The position numbers and the translations under genes are program-made. The notes under the pieces were generated by a model. The model saw only the letters and a list, made by a program, of their open reading frames with translations. It searched no databases and was not told the origin of the DNA. Of a stretch of 64,000 bases of DNA, positions 22,901 to 34,913 are shown piece by piece. This DNA is from Beta vulgaris subsp. vulgaris (Eukaryota; Streptophyta; Magnoliopsida; Caryophyllales; Amaranthaceae): NCBI RefSeq assembly GCF_026745355.1, contig NC_079202.1, forward strand, positions 52,106,209 through 52,170,208, given 5' to 3'. The first letter of the stretch is position 1. Each line of letters starts with the position of its first letter.

Positions 22901-25900
22901 ATATTTCTATTATGATTTGTATTCACAATTGTTTTTTGGATGATTTGCAATCACATAAATTGTGGATTTTGCGCTGTTTGGCTATTCTTTAGTCATTACT
23001 GCTAAAGTTTAAACTATACCGGTCCTTCATATGTGATGCTCCTGTTGAATATATAAACAAAATTCAGTTATCAAGGTCATTAAAAGACAATTCTGTCAGT
23101 TTAAAACTCGACTTTGGTGCTTCAAGTTCAACACATAGAAAGAATGTGAAAAGCACTAAACTAGGAATATGAAGATAAGCAGTGACAACTGATTTACTTG
23201 TTTAGGGGCGGTAATCAGGGATATGATCATAAATCTATGAGCTTAAGAGGGTGATCTGGCTAAGAATCAGCTGGGAAAAGTTGATAATGTCCATAAAGGA
23301 TGTACACCTCCTCCCTCCCCAAGGTTAACCTGGAAGTCTGGAACTAGTGGCGGATCCAGAAATTGAGCCACGTGGGTTTGGAATTACATATTACTATTTA
23401 GAGTTACATTTTTAACAATTATACTTAGCGGAGTCTTTATCCTTGATTACATTACAAAAAAATAACTATATAGATATGATATAAAACATGAAAAAAAAAA
23501 TTAGCAATTAGCACAAATGTAAAATATAGCATGACTAATTCAGAACGAAACAACACAACAATAATAATAAGATTTTTGCATTTTGGGTGACATTATTGAG
23601 TGTTGACAAGAATCTTGTTTAGAAGTGATGTATCAAAATTCTTCCATGTGAAAAAATAATATTTGCACTTTTACTTTATAAAATGCACATAAAAAATTTG
23701 TAAAAATATATAACATTAATCCTTTATATTTTACCACACTTCTAATTGCATATCATATAAATATAACATAAGATAAAGGGAGGGAAAAAAAGAAAAAGAA
23801 AAAAAAGAAAAATGAAATAACATGAGACAAAGGGAGGGAAAATATAATTAGAAAAGAATGACAAATGAAATAATATAAGACAAAAGGGAGAGAAAAAAGA
23901 AAAAGAAAAGAATAGACAAATGAAATAACATAACACAAAGAATGGAGAAATAGAAATGAAAAAGAATGACAAATGAAAAAAAAAAACTTGCAGTGAAGAA
24001 TCGAACCTGCAGCAGAACGCATGAACATTTACCTTGCACGCACACTATGCCACTGGGCCAAACTGGTATATGTGCCAAAATTATGCGTGATTTTGTATAT
24101 ATTCTTATTTAGTTTCCAGTCCTTTTAGTTTTTATCCCGGATCTACGTGGGTTCAGTTGAACCCACTGAACCCACACTGGATCCGTCATGCCTGAAACAG
24201 TAGCATTTGATTTGTATTTGAAGTTGAATTTGATTATTAGATTGTCATTTCTTATGTTGCTTGCTTTTAATATGAAACTAGTTATTAGGCCTGGGCTATG
24301 CCCCGGGTAAGAAAATATTTCATTTATTAATATAATACTTTATGATAATAACACTAAATACAATTTAGTCTAGTGGTTAAAACTTTAGTATATGTACTTG
24401 AGGTCTCGGGATCAAATCCTATACTACGCGATTTCTAATTTTTTTTATTGTACATGGATTAGATGAACTTAAACTCCCTAGGGAGAGCGCCACGTGGCAC
24501 AGTTTTTTGCTTATGCACGCCTTTTAATATATTTGTATAGATTGTAATATTTTTGTATTATAACTTATTTTCAAAAATTTCTATTTACAGGCATTGACAC
24601 GTGCAAGGGTCCCCATAGTGAAGCTTATGGATCCAGTGACAGGAATTTCATGTGATATTTGCATAAACAATGTTTTGGCCGTTGTAAATACAAAGCTGCT
24701 TCGAGATTATGCAGATATTGATGCGAGACTAAGGCAGTTGGCATTTCTTGTAAAACACTGGGCAAAGTCAAGAGGAGTCAATGAAACGTACCAAGGAACC
24801 CTATCTAGCTATGCGTGAGTTATCTTTTGGTTATCTTTTGATTTAACTTTTCTAATTAAACCAACATTCACATATCTGGCCATCTGTTCATATAGTGAAC
24901 TTCACGTTGTATGCTCTTTATTGCATGTCATGGGGGTTGGGGTTGTTTTTGTCATCACTTTCTTTTTATGTTTGTTGCTGTAACTCGATGATCAATGGGC
25001 CACTATAAATGAAAATTACCTTCTAGAACTTCAAAAGTTCCCATGTTGCTTGATTGTCACCAGATTACTTTTTTTTCTTTTTTACTTCCTTTGTTTTTTT
25101 TTTTTTTTTTGGGGGGGGGGCGTTGGAGAGGAAGTTTCCTGGGGACAATTCTATATCGAGTTATAGGTGAATTTTTTTGATTGTTTTTAGTACTTCCTGT
25201 TCATGCTCTCTACTAGTTTGGCTAGGGGGTCTATTTCTGTTGTTGATGAGTAAATCGTGCTTGGGTTCATTAGTTTGTGTCATTACTAATCCTCATGTCC
25301 TTGTTGGACATAACGATGATGAGTGCCCAACTGCCCACTGCCCAAGAACTTACTTGTTTTACATAGCATTACTCATTTCTTTTGCAGGTATGTGCTGATG
25401 TGCATTCATTTTTTACAACAGCGTAACCCTCCCATCCTTCCATGCTTACAGGTGAAATTAATTTTTTCTTTTGCTACTTTTGGGACCATTTATTACAAAT
25501 TTTTATTTTACTTGTGCTTGTTTGGAGTTACTTTCCACAATCTGTTGCAAATTATCAATAGATTAAGAAGTCGAATTATTATATGGAGTGCCAATAGTTT
25601 TGCACCTTTTTATTGTAATTCATGTTACATCTTGTGGCTAATATGCAATTTTTATTTATCATTTTCTCTTTGAAGTTTTTATCTGAAAGCTTATGTACTT
25701 ACTGCTGTATCTCTGATAAAATTAGTATTTAAGACTACAATGATGCTGAGGGCCCACATTACATGTTATCTTTTGTCTTCTCTCTGGTCATTCTGATCCG
25801 ACATGTGAGGATCTTTCAAGACATTTTTCCCATTTCTTTATGGATTTCAAATATTATCTTTTGCTAGATTATACTTTTTTTTCATCGATGCTGTGTAGTT

Positions 25901-27962
25901 TTCGTTAGAAATATAGGAAGCTTGAGGTTTGCAGTTCTCATTGTGCTTTGCCGTTTTTAGGATAACGAAATGGATGAAATTTATAGTGCTGACTGCTGAG
26001 ATTTTCCAAAGTAAAGTTTAGTTTTGGGTTTTTAGTTTTCCAAATAAATGTTCTGGAATGTTTTGGGTTAAAAATCTTCACAAGGTGGTCATTCTTTGAT
26101 GTTAGAAAGAATTGCAACTTGGAAGGCTTTGCTAATGTTGTATATTTATTTATACTTTAGTTTGAAAGACTTTAAGTTGTCTTTTTACATGTTTCTCTTC
26201 GTCAAAAGCTTTTCTTGTGAGTTGTGATAGATACCCTAGATGGTCTTTTTGCAATCTGCCATGCTTAGAATGTATGTTAGTGTGACAGTTCACCATTTTT
26301 AGTGGGTGCAATATGGCATTAAGGCTTCGTTTGGTTGGGCGATACTCATTTTTGATTGAAATTGGTTTTTCATGAAAAATATTTTCTAATGGAAGACACT
26401 ATTGGGTTTCAGTTTTTCTTTCTTTGGTTCATTGGTAGAAAATTGAAAGAGAAAAGGGAATATGGAAATGATTAAACGAAGGGGAGAGAATGGATGTGAT
26501 GAGGGAAAGAGGAAGGCAAGGATTAAGTAGGAAGATGTGGCATACCTTCCTTTACGAAGGAAAATGTTCTCCACCTTGGGATATTATTGTCCGCCTTTCA
26601 CAAAAACCGAACACTTTCTAGAACAAGAGCAATGAGGAGAATGCTACGACTGACTTAAACAACTAAACATTTTTCCTTTTTTTTTTCGAAGGAAGCTGAA
26701 CATATTTCTAGTCAATCCAAGATATACATCACTTGTATTAAGAGCTAATAACAATAATAATAAGACCCAATGTCGATGCTGCTGTTGGTGGGGTGGTCCT
26801 GTCGAAAGTGTATTGTTCTCGGTATTTAATATTTGAAGGATCTATGTGATTTACCCGTTTTGAGTAGTTTATCAGACTTTTAGACTCCATGTTACTGAAA
26901 TTGCTGGTTACTTATCTCTTTGGTTTCTATCTGATCTCTTGCAGAGCATGAAGGCAACATATGCCGTGACTGTTGATGATATACATTGCGCATTCTTTGA
27001 CCAAGTTGAAAAACTTCGAGATTTTGGAGGCCGAAATAAGGAAAATATTTCCATGTTATTGTGGGGGTTCTTTAATTATTGGGCATATTGTCATGATTAC
27101 GCAAATCATGTCATTTCAGTTCGTGCTGGCTGCATCCTCAGGTGAGACCTTGTTATCAGGTTCATAGTATGAAATTGGTAGATCAATGTCAAAACTTTTG
27201 ATTGACTATGGTCAACTTCGGTTTTGCTGCTTCCGTCTAGCTTTATTCTATGAATATTTTTTGGGAGGCTTCACATCTTCCTATTTTACGTTTCTTTACT
27301 TGTCTTTTGTTTCTAGTTGAGATTTTTCCTGTTAAAAAATTGTAGTAATTTAAATTTAAACTCCTTGTTCAAATTTCATTTTCCCCATTTAGTGTTCCCC
27401 AAGAAAAAGGAGACTGAAAATTATCTGAATAGACTTGTTCTTTAGGAAAATTACATATGGTAAACCAATACTTCAAACCGTTTTCCATAATAACTGTATT
27501 TCAACAAGGAGATCTCTTGAGGGTTACCATGGATAATTCTGGAGTGTTCTTTTTAGTTTTTAGTGTTTAGGGTTACTTTAGAGAATGCTCAATAAGACAA
27601 CAAGTGAGGTTCATTTAGGAAAATGTCAAAAGTACAGAGTTACCATATATAATTTCCCTATGTTTAAGCTGAAAGAACACACACTTAGACTTAGGTTAAA
27701 GGCTAAAGCTGGGCTTTTCTGTGACTAAATGACTGTCTTTGCTTGTTGCAGGAAGCAAGAGAAAGATTGGACAAGAAGGATTGGAAATGATCGTCATCTA
27801 ATATGCATAGAGGATCCCTTTGAGACATCCCATGATCTAGGACGGGTGGTGGACAAACGCAGCATTAGAGTCCTTCGGGAGGAATTCGAACGAGCTGCTG
27901 AGATCATGCAGTACGATCCCAATCCTTGTGTAGCGCTTTTTGAGCCGTACATCCCTAGATGA
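19984..27962 (+). CDS. URT1: terminal RNA uridylyltransferase, URT1-like (six exons)
   Basis: Exons 19984-21015, 22398-22766, 24591-24814, 25388-25451, 26945-27141 and 27752-27962 join in frame at GT-AG junctions to 698 aa. Residues 1 to about 345 are low-complexity (Gln run near 37-42, Pro/Asn/Ser/Gly-rich), an expected disordered region. Residues 25-33 (GEFLLRLVQ) match the short Leu-rich motif that in Arabidopsis URT1 binds the decapping activator DCP5. The nucleotidyltransferase core has [18 protein letters not shown] with D433 and D435; the third carboxylate is D489 (in GISCDICIN). The PAP-associated part has [15 protein letters not shown] and ends [17 protein letters not shown], the nucleotide-recognition region. 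In Arabidopsis URT1 uridylates deadenylated mRNAs in the cytoplasm, limiting excessive deadenylation. All key residues are present, so it should be active. Introns 1 and 2 carry transposons (21442-21660; 24278-24541). Confidence 0.94.
21442..21660. mobile_element. Stowaway-like MITE in URT1-like intron 1
   Basis: The left end CTCCATCCGGTCTTTACCCG faces a right end whose complement reads CTACTTTTGATCTTTATTAG then TTTACCCG. TA flanks both sides (21440-21441 and 21661-21662). The inverted repeats are imperfect. Confidence 0.5.
23342..24192. repeat. dispersed repeat in URT1-like intron 2 with tRNA-like stretch
   Basis: Bounded by GGCGGATCCAG at 23347 and CTGGATCCGTCATGCC at 24176-24191, with a CACGTGGGTTTGG / ACGTGGGTTCAG block near each end. 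About 23985-24065 read on the - strand is tRNA-like: A-box-like TGGCCCAGTGGCATAG and B-box-like GGTTCGATTC. A purine-rich low-complexity stretch (23770-23985) lies inside. Boundaries and class are uncertain. Confidence 0.45.
24278..24541 (-). mobile_element. 264-bp mini-Helitron in URT1-like intron 2
   Basis: On the - strand it starts TCTATACAAATATATTAAAA and ends with a GC-rich hairpin (around CCCGGGGCATAGCCCAGG) followed by CTAATAACTAG. It is inserted between A and T, as Helitrons are. A second copy is at 63012-63278. On the + strand it contains TAGTCTAGTGGTTAAAAC and GGGATCAAATCC, resembling Pol III A and B boxes. It ends 49 nt before the exon 3 splice junction. Confidence 0.75.
26323..26612. 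mobile_element. possible Harbinger-like MITE in URT1-like intron 4
   Basis: TAA precedes GGCTTCGTTTGGTTGG, a typical left end of the TAA-inserting MITEs in this window. The interior has paired TTTTCATGAAAAATATTTTC / GAAAATGTTCTCC blocks. The right end, near CAAAAACCGAACACT, is degraded and no second TAA fits well. Confidence 0.35.
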
Positions 27963-28319
27963 GTTGAGTTTCCTTCTGTCTCTCTCTCTTTATTCTGCAA
28001 GTGTTGTTGCTTGTAAGTAGGGTTGCCTAGCTTGTATAGCGGGGTGTTTCTTTGGGTTTTGGCTAATTAGTAGTATTTTTATATATTTATAAATCAAGTA
28101 ATTCAGGGCAATAGCATAGGCTCTCTCCTACAGGCGTCTAGTTATATGCTGTAAAGAAACTGTGGTTTCTTCATATTCTAATCCAGTAATCTGAAGCTTG
28201 TTATTCAGCTTACTTTGTACTATTTGCTCTTGCAATGGCTGGTTTGTTTGGTCTTCTGCTGTATAATATGAAGTGGGAGCTGTTTTCAAGTCTTCCTTTC
28301 TTTTAGCTTGTTTTACCAT
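27963..28319. other. 3' flank of the URT1-like gene
   Basis: A CT-repeat just after the stop and T-rich sequence probably represent the 3' UTR. No separate gene was seen. Confidence 0.5.
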
Positions 28320-28335
28320 ATCTTGCGTTTCCTGA

Positions 28336-28544
28336 ACCAAGCTCTCACCTTGTGACCTTGAGGTTACAAGTTCGAACCCAACTACCTACTTGTGCTTGGG
28401 GAGTAGGGATCTCCTTATATCCCCTGCTCTCAAACGTTAACCTACCTAGCTGGCTGGTTGACCTGCGAGAGGTACTGGTCCAGTGGGGTTGTCCTTCTTA
28501 CCAAGAGGCAAGGGGTTCTGAATGGGGGGCTCCAGAAAAAAGAA
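28336..28544 (+). mobile_element. tRNA-derived SINE with perfect 16-bp TSD
   Basis: The element is bounded by identical copies of ATCTTGCGTTTCCTGA at 28320-28335 and 28545-28560. It contains a B-box-like AGTTCGAACCC (28369-28379) near its 5' end and ends in an A-rich tail. A related copy on the opposite strand is at about 63430-63625. The 73-codon frame over it is not a gene. Confidence 0.85.
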
Positions 28545-28744
28545 ATCTTGCGTTTCCTGATTTTCAATATTAAGGGTATTTTATTTCATTAATAAAAGAA
28601 GTATGTGTAGCATCACAACAAAGCAACTATTGACTATTGTGATAAAAAAACTTAATTCGTCAAAACTTATTGAAGTTTATATTAATTTATTTAAACCTTT
28701 ATGTTCTCCTTGAAAGAACTTTAAATAAGTTGAACACAGACTTC

Positions 28745-30871
28745 ATTATTGCGGAAGATTCCACTCAAAAGAGTCTAGTCTTAAATTAATCACAATAACT
28801 ACATCTCCGTAAGGGTTTTGCTCTTTCTTTCTCCAAGCTTTTGACCCCTCCCACCAGGCACCAGTCCCCTAGTATTTATAGCTTTTAGGTCGCTGGCGGT
28901 CGATTGCTTTTTCTGTGGTCGCCGGCGAGCTTCATTTCCGGCATTTTCTAGTGTGTAGTGGTGCGTCAAGCCGTTGGTGTTGCGTTTTCGTAGCAGGTCT
29001 GCTTCATGTGTGAGGTACGAATAATCCTTAAATTTCTTTTCTCTGGGTAGATTATCTTTGTTAGATTATCTTTGTTGGACAATTCAGGTTTGGATATATC
29101 AATATTTGCTAACTTGATTTATTTTCTTCCATCGCAGTTCTTGCTGTAACTTCTTAGTTTTAGATTGTTTTGATTTTACGTTGTGTCTAGTATTTTAGTT
29201 AGGTTGACTCTTAAGATGTTTTTCTTGGAGGTTTGTAAGAGACTTAAGGAGGAATTGAATCAACTTCTCACTGAGGGAGAGGAGTTAATGCATGAAGATG
29301 AATTTCTAATTGAGTTAATTGCAAGTTCAAAAAATTTGGAGGGCGTTCTTGGGTTTGCTAAATAATTAAAGGAAGAAGATAATCTACTTTTTAAGCAAGA
29401 AAAATTGATGATGTCCTAGAGAAATATGGATATGCAGAGGTCATTCTTGCTCGGTATGCATTTGTAGGAGAAAGGAAAATGGTTGAATGTTTTGAGTTGG
29501 TTATTTGCATTCTCCTAAACTCTGTAGTTTGTTTCAGCAGAAAAAAGAGTTTGAACAAGTAGGTCGGATTTGTTCAATCTTCTTGGATTTCAACCTAAAT
29601 AGTGTTAAAGCGTTGTTTAGTTGAGCTTATAGTTGCTATAGGGCTAGGGGGGAAATTTGGCTTATTAGGGCTTGTTGATAGCTACCAACATTGAGCCTGG
29701 AAATAGGGAGGTATTAATGAAACTTGAAGAGATTAAAAGCTCTCTTCTCAAGAATTCAAGAATTCAAAAATTCAAGAGGACATTCTAACATCTTTAGGAT
29801 TAGGACTTTCCTCTCCAAACAAGAAGGTTAAAACGTATTTGGAGCAGAATGGTAGATGTGCAAGAGAATGAATCTTATCTAGGTGTGAATGTGAAGAATG
29901 GGGCTCATGATTTATTTGGAATAAAATATATGGAAGACCAAAATTGTTTAAGTAGGAAAGGGGAAAGTTTTCCACCTGAAATGAGAGAAGTGACAAAAGA
30001 GAAGATGAAGAATGTCGAGAGCATTCTAAATTTGAAATACAATTACGGTTGAGCTCAAATATCGGTTTGCTAATAGAAGTAGGCCGAACTCCTTTATTCC
30101 CAGAAAAATTATCAAGTGTTAATGAAGCGAGAAACTATTGAGTGCTTCAATTCTAGGTCTGGTTCTACGATGACTATAAGGGTAGTTTAGATGATGGAAT
30201 CAAGAGCAAAGAGGCGTGTAAAAAAAAGAGTGTGGTTGTTTTCAGTGGGGTTTGATAACTTAAATCATAATAAATAGTGAAGTAATTTCAATATGGAATT
30301 GAGAAGATCAAAGTACAGAGAATTCTCTAATGGAGCCTATGGGTGAGTCCATGAATGGAGATGAGGATACTGCAACACGGAGTAGCGATACAGATAGCCA
30401 CAATCATGATATCAAGAACAAGAAGAATATCATAATCTTATCCTGGTATGTTCAAGGTTCGAGAGGAAAGTGACATTCACGACTTTCTAATTCAGTAAGT
30501 GAAACGAAGAAACGACCCTGTCCACATGGAAAGAATAGTTGTAGCAGGAGAAGTTTTAAGAATAAGACCAATGTTGGTTCATCATCAAACCGTTTTTCTA
30601 AATGCTGGTTGATGACAGACAATTAAAAAAAGGAGTTGATCTCTCCATCATGCATATACTGTTGTCGAAGGAAAAAACATATGTTACGTAATGGTTGTCA
30701 TGTTTGTAGTATTAAAGTCTAGTATGATTACCTCTAATAATGTTCTGTTTTGTAATAATAGTTGTGTACATGGTCTTGTATCCCACGGAATGGCCGTTGA
30801 CCATGAGTAGTTGGTTATGTTTGGTCTTTGTTTGTGTGTACTTGTGGCAAAAAAAAAAAAAAAAAAAAACC
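28745..30871 (+). mobile_element. LINE remnant with poly(A) tail
   Basis: A GC-richer leader (28850-29010) is followed by gag-like ORF1 pieces broken by stops (29183-29365; 29849-30052). A frame near 30430 then reads KKNIIILSWYVQG, which resembles the start of a LINE apurinic endonuclease (usual ILSWNVQG). The endonuclease and reverse transcriptase are otherwise missing. The element closes with a 21-nt A run at 30850-30870. Internal deletion and frame breaks make it inactive. I could not find its TSD, so the 5' limit is approximate. Confidence 0.55.
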
Positions 30872-32328
30872 TCAAATCTCAACTACATAATACGCTCATA
30901 TGTCATTGTCCACGTGTTTCCTATAATATTGGTTAGATATCGAAATTTTGGAATATGAGTTAAGGCATATAGGCATATGTACTCTCCGACCAAAACTTGT
31001 CCCTCAGTGTCTCATAACCTTTTTCTCTTTTCATTATTTTTCATTCAGCGAGGAATCAATTTCTTTTTTGCGAGGGCGATGAATCATAAATCATAATTGG
31101 GGAAGAAGTTTCAAATGAATGTGACAAATGACAATGCTTCTTACCTTGGTAGCTGGTGTTTAATAATGATCGATAAGCTTCATGATTTTGTGGTGTATTT
31201 CCTTCCTATTTTTACTTTTTTTCCCCAAGGGGAGGTAGTTGTGACTTGTTAGTTGAGTTCCATTAAGTTTTCATGAGTTGGGAAGTGGAGAAAAAGCATC
31301 TCTCAAGTGTCAATAAAGTATCCCCTCAAAAAAAAAAAAAAGTGTCAATAAATAAAAAGTAATTTTTTTGTGAGGAATAAAGAAAAAGTAATCTATAATG
31401 GAGATAACTATATTTACTTAATGTTGATACTAAATTGGATATCAGTTCATTTAAATGTTGGTAAAAGTCTCAAGAAATATAGTTTCATGATTAGACTGTT
31501 AGAGTGTTTTCTCTTTCACCTGAAAAAACTTAAACTTATATAAACTTAACTTATTAGACCTGATTGATCTTTATTAGAATATATTTTTGAGTATCGTGTT
31601 AGATCAATACTTTTTAGACTTGAAACTTATATTTTTAGGTGAACAGAACACGCCCTTAATCAGTTAACCAAAAAGTAATAAAGCTTTCGAAAATTACAAA
31701 GTCTTACACTCTTATATGTGGCTGACCATACTATTAGTTGATGGTGAAACTAATACACATTTAACTTTTAATTGAGTTGGGGGTTATGATGATGAACAAT
31801 TGGGGTTACTATAATGGATAAGAAGTTACTCTTATAAGTAAATGAAGGTTAGTTTTGTAATAGTCAAAATAAAAGAAGATTATTTTTAAATGATTTCATA
31901 TCCAAAGAACAGATGGCGTTACAATATTTTTACCTATTGTTGATACTAAATTGGATCAATGGATTTTACTAGTACGATTAATTTTGGTCACACTTATAAA
32001 CAAAATAATGTTACTCTCATGAGTAAATAAGATTATTGTATGATGAATTGAAACTACTCTTATAAAAAAATGTAGTCACACTGTGTAGCTGGCTGTACAC
32101 AAGACTTACCGTTCAAAAATAGTTAAATGTCTATACAAAAGTAATTGGAAACTAAATAGTTATAAAATAATACTCAAAACTTAGATGGTCTGACCAAAAT
32201 TGGTCAGTCACATCTTCTACCATAGCTATTTTAAATTGTATTAGTAGTGAGTAAACTATCTAATAAATAAATCATATTTTATCTTACATATATAAAATAT
32301 TTAGAATTTGAAATTTCTTTACTATCCA
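30872..32328. other. AT-rich intergenic region
   Basis: No gene or delimitable element was seen. It contains short A-runs and repeated TAATGTTGATACTAAATTGGAT-like phrases (near 31420 and 31940). Confidence 0.45.
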
Positions 32329-32601
32329 CTCTCTCCGTTTCCTAAAGATCTTCCATCTTTCCGTTTAAGTGCGTTTCCAAAAGATCTTCCCTCTTTTACT
32401 TTATTCCTTATTTGGAACTTTCTTTCCCCTTTTTACCTTTTCATGTCCCTATCATATGGTCCACCGTTATATTATTAATTCAATTTTACTCCCTTTCTCT
32501 CTCCTACTTTACACACCCTACACCCCACAACCCACAAAAATGGATCCTCGTTGGTATCTATAGGAACAGTAACAAAGAAGATCTTTAGAAAACAGAGGGA
32601 G
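32329..32601. mobile_element. Stowaway-like MITE
   Basis: The left end CTCTCTCCGTTTCCTAAAGA and the complement of the right end (CTCCCTCTGTTTTCTAAAGA) are near-perfect inverted repeats of about 25 bp. TA follows the right end at 32602-32603; a TA lies a few bases outside the left end. The interior has no coding content. Confidence 0.75.
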
Positions 32602-32781
32602 TATCACATTATTTTCTTGCAGTAATATAAATAAAGAGCTGATGAGAAGCAAACTTATGGTCATAACTCATAACTAATAACTAGTGTCACTTTTCTCTCA
32701 ACAAAATGAAGTACGGAAAAGTATCTAAGCAAATGATCCAATTATCAATCATCAATATTGATAAATTCATTTTACGACTTT

Positions 32782-34499
32782 TTTTTTTTTTGATAATTTA
32801 ACTCATTTCATTAATACTCATAAAAGAGTACAAGGCATACATTGAAATACCAAATTACACCACCTTGAGCGATGAGACAAACACCATAAGCACCAAAACA
32901 ACTACTCGAAAACAACAAGAAACCGCTAGAACAAGCTAGAGTATCAACAACTTCCAAATTGAGAAACCTAGAAACAACACCTAAACTTACCGACTGAAAA
33001 AACCAAACTAAGGCAACAAGATCAAAACAAAGTAACAAAGAAACTCATGAACTCCTTAAATATTGAAGTAGGGAAACCCATTTAACCATTGGGATACTCC
33101 TCACTACACCATTTCCTTGCAACTTGAACTCCCTTTTTCTTCACCTTAATCTGGCAAAGAACTTGAGATTGATGATTCTTCTCCATATTGCGATGGAACC
33201 CAAGGTGATTAAGCAATTGACATTGATTTTTCTTAAATGGCCTTTGTAAAGTAGGAATTGGCACAATATTGCTCATATTAGAATCAAGCGAAAATAATGA
33301 ATCAACACTAAGATCACCAATTGAAACTGCATTTCGACCATTTCCATTACCACAAGTAGAGACCTCATCACCATCAACATAGACTAAACTTCCTTTGATA
33401 CACACTTCATTTGCAAAAGAAAGGGCACTTCCATTGCCACATAAACTAGCATTTTCTGTGGACATTTTTTCCTTGTTGACACTGTTGTTTTTGAAAGATT
33501 CATTGTTCAACAATCACATTGCATCACAAGTGATATTTGATTCCTTAACATGGTGAATCATGCGCTCTAGCTTAGGATGACTAGAGTCAAACTGCAGATT
33601 TTCCCATTTTAGTAGAGCATCGACTTCTAACTTGAGATCACTATCGTGAGAGAGGTGCGAACCTTCTTGTTGAAGAAACGCACAAGAATCTGAACCGATA
33701 TCCCTGCATTCACTAACAATAGCAGCAACCAGACTCGAACCCTCTTGAGAAACATGAAGAAAAGCATGGACAAAATTCCTCCAAGGATTAACACTGCCTA
33801 ATGCAGGGACAAGAATTGAATACCATATACCCTTAATCTTCACACTTAACTTCAAAAACCACCCCCAACGATTACAACCAGATTGAATTTTCCACCAAAG
33901 GCAACCAAATCGTCTAGAATGTTCAAATTCAATCAACTTTGAGCAACCCATTAAGAACATTGGAAACCCATTCAATCAACTTAATCGGAAAATTTATCCA
34001 CCGTTTTCGATTATTATAGAACTCAGCAATTTTTAAGAAACCATTACTCAATTCCAATTGAAAAGATTTACCTTTGATTTGGATTCTCATCTTCGAACTT
34101 TCACTTGACCACCTTTGTTGGACGCCCACCAAAAAACAAAACTTGCAATCTGTCAAACAGCAAAACCATAACACAACAAAACAGCCTGGAGAAGGGAAAC
34201 AAACTGAGACCAAACCTAGAGAAGATTAATTGGGAAAAAACTGATTTAAAGAGGATTTCTGAAAATTAAAAGAAAGAAAGAGAAAATAGAAAAGGGAGTG
34301 AAAGAGGTGAAAGAGAAGCATTGGGAAGGGTGGAGGCCACTGCGGCGACGCACGCCGGAGAGATACACGCGGCCGGCGCCGCCGCAGGGGGAGTTGGGAA
34401 AGCGAAAACAGAGGAGATGAAGCGTGAGTTAGGGTTCCATGACTGAGCAGAGGAGATGAAGCGTTTTATGGATATTTTTATTTGATAAGATATTGTTTT
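32782..34499 (-). mobile_element. LINE-type retroposon with 16-bp TSD
   Basis: Identical copies of TTCATTTTACGACTTT lie at 32766-32781 and 34500-34515. On the - strand the insert starts with a GC-rich leader (34440-34320, high in CGCCGG) and ends in a poly(A) (poly-T at about 32779-32791 on +), so it arose by target-primed reverse transcription. Coding traces run in three broken frames: 34090-33929 (starting MRIQIKGKSFQLELS), 33975-33514 (with FGCLWWKIQSGCNRWGWF and NPWRNFVHAFL) and 33513-33082. They look like a gag/ORF1-type protein of a plant retroelement, split by a frameshift and a stop. No endonuclease or reverse transcriptase remains in this 1.7-kb copy. Confidence 0.78.
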
Positions 34500-34559
34500 T
34501 TCATTTTACGACTTTATAGTCATAACCTTAAGGTTATAAGTTATAACTATTGTCCTTAC

Positions 34560-34905
34560 TAGGGGTGTTAACCAGATGAGACCGAGCAATTTTTATTCGA
34601 ACTCAAGCCAAGTTTCGAACATTTTCAAGTTTGATTTACTTTAAAATTCAATCTGAGTTAAAAAATTATATTGCATATATTTTATAAATAAGTTTAAACT
34701 AATTACTTTGAGCTTTTCACAAGTATTTTGCTCGATGTAAGTATAACTTTTCATTTAATTTCTATAATATGGAAAATAATATAGCTACAACATATTTTGA
34801 GCATATTTACGAACTTTTGAAATCGAACTTTACTATGTTCGGCTCTATAAAATTTGAGTTGAACTCGAATAATTTATGAACCAGCTAAGCTCATAAACAC
34901 CTCTA
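34560..34905. mobile_element. hAT-like MITE with 8-bp TSD
   Basis: The left end TAGGGGTGTTAACC and right end AACACCTCTA form inverted repeats. The flanks are GTCCTTAC (34552-34559) and GTCCCTAC (34906-34913), differing at one base. The interior is AT-rich and non-coding. Confidence 0.75.
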
Positions 34906-34913
34906 GTCCCTAC

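Noticed and set aside
23742..24078. Phe/Ser-rich - strand frames in URT1-like intron 2
   Set aside because: Translations of a purine-rich low-complexity tract inside an intronic repeat.
33929..34213. Possible host membrane protein (Cys/Phe-rich start)
   Set aside because: The region lies inside a retroposon bounded by an exact TSD, and the hydrophobic start is upstream of the likely ATG of the gag-like frame.
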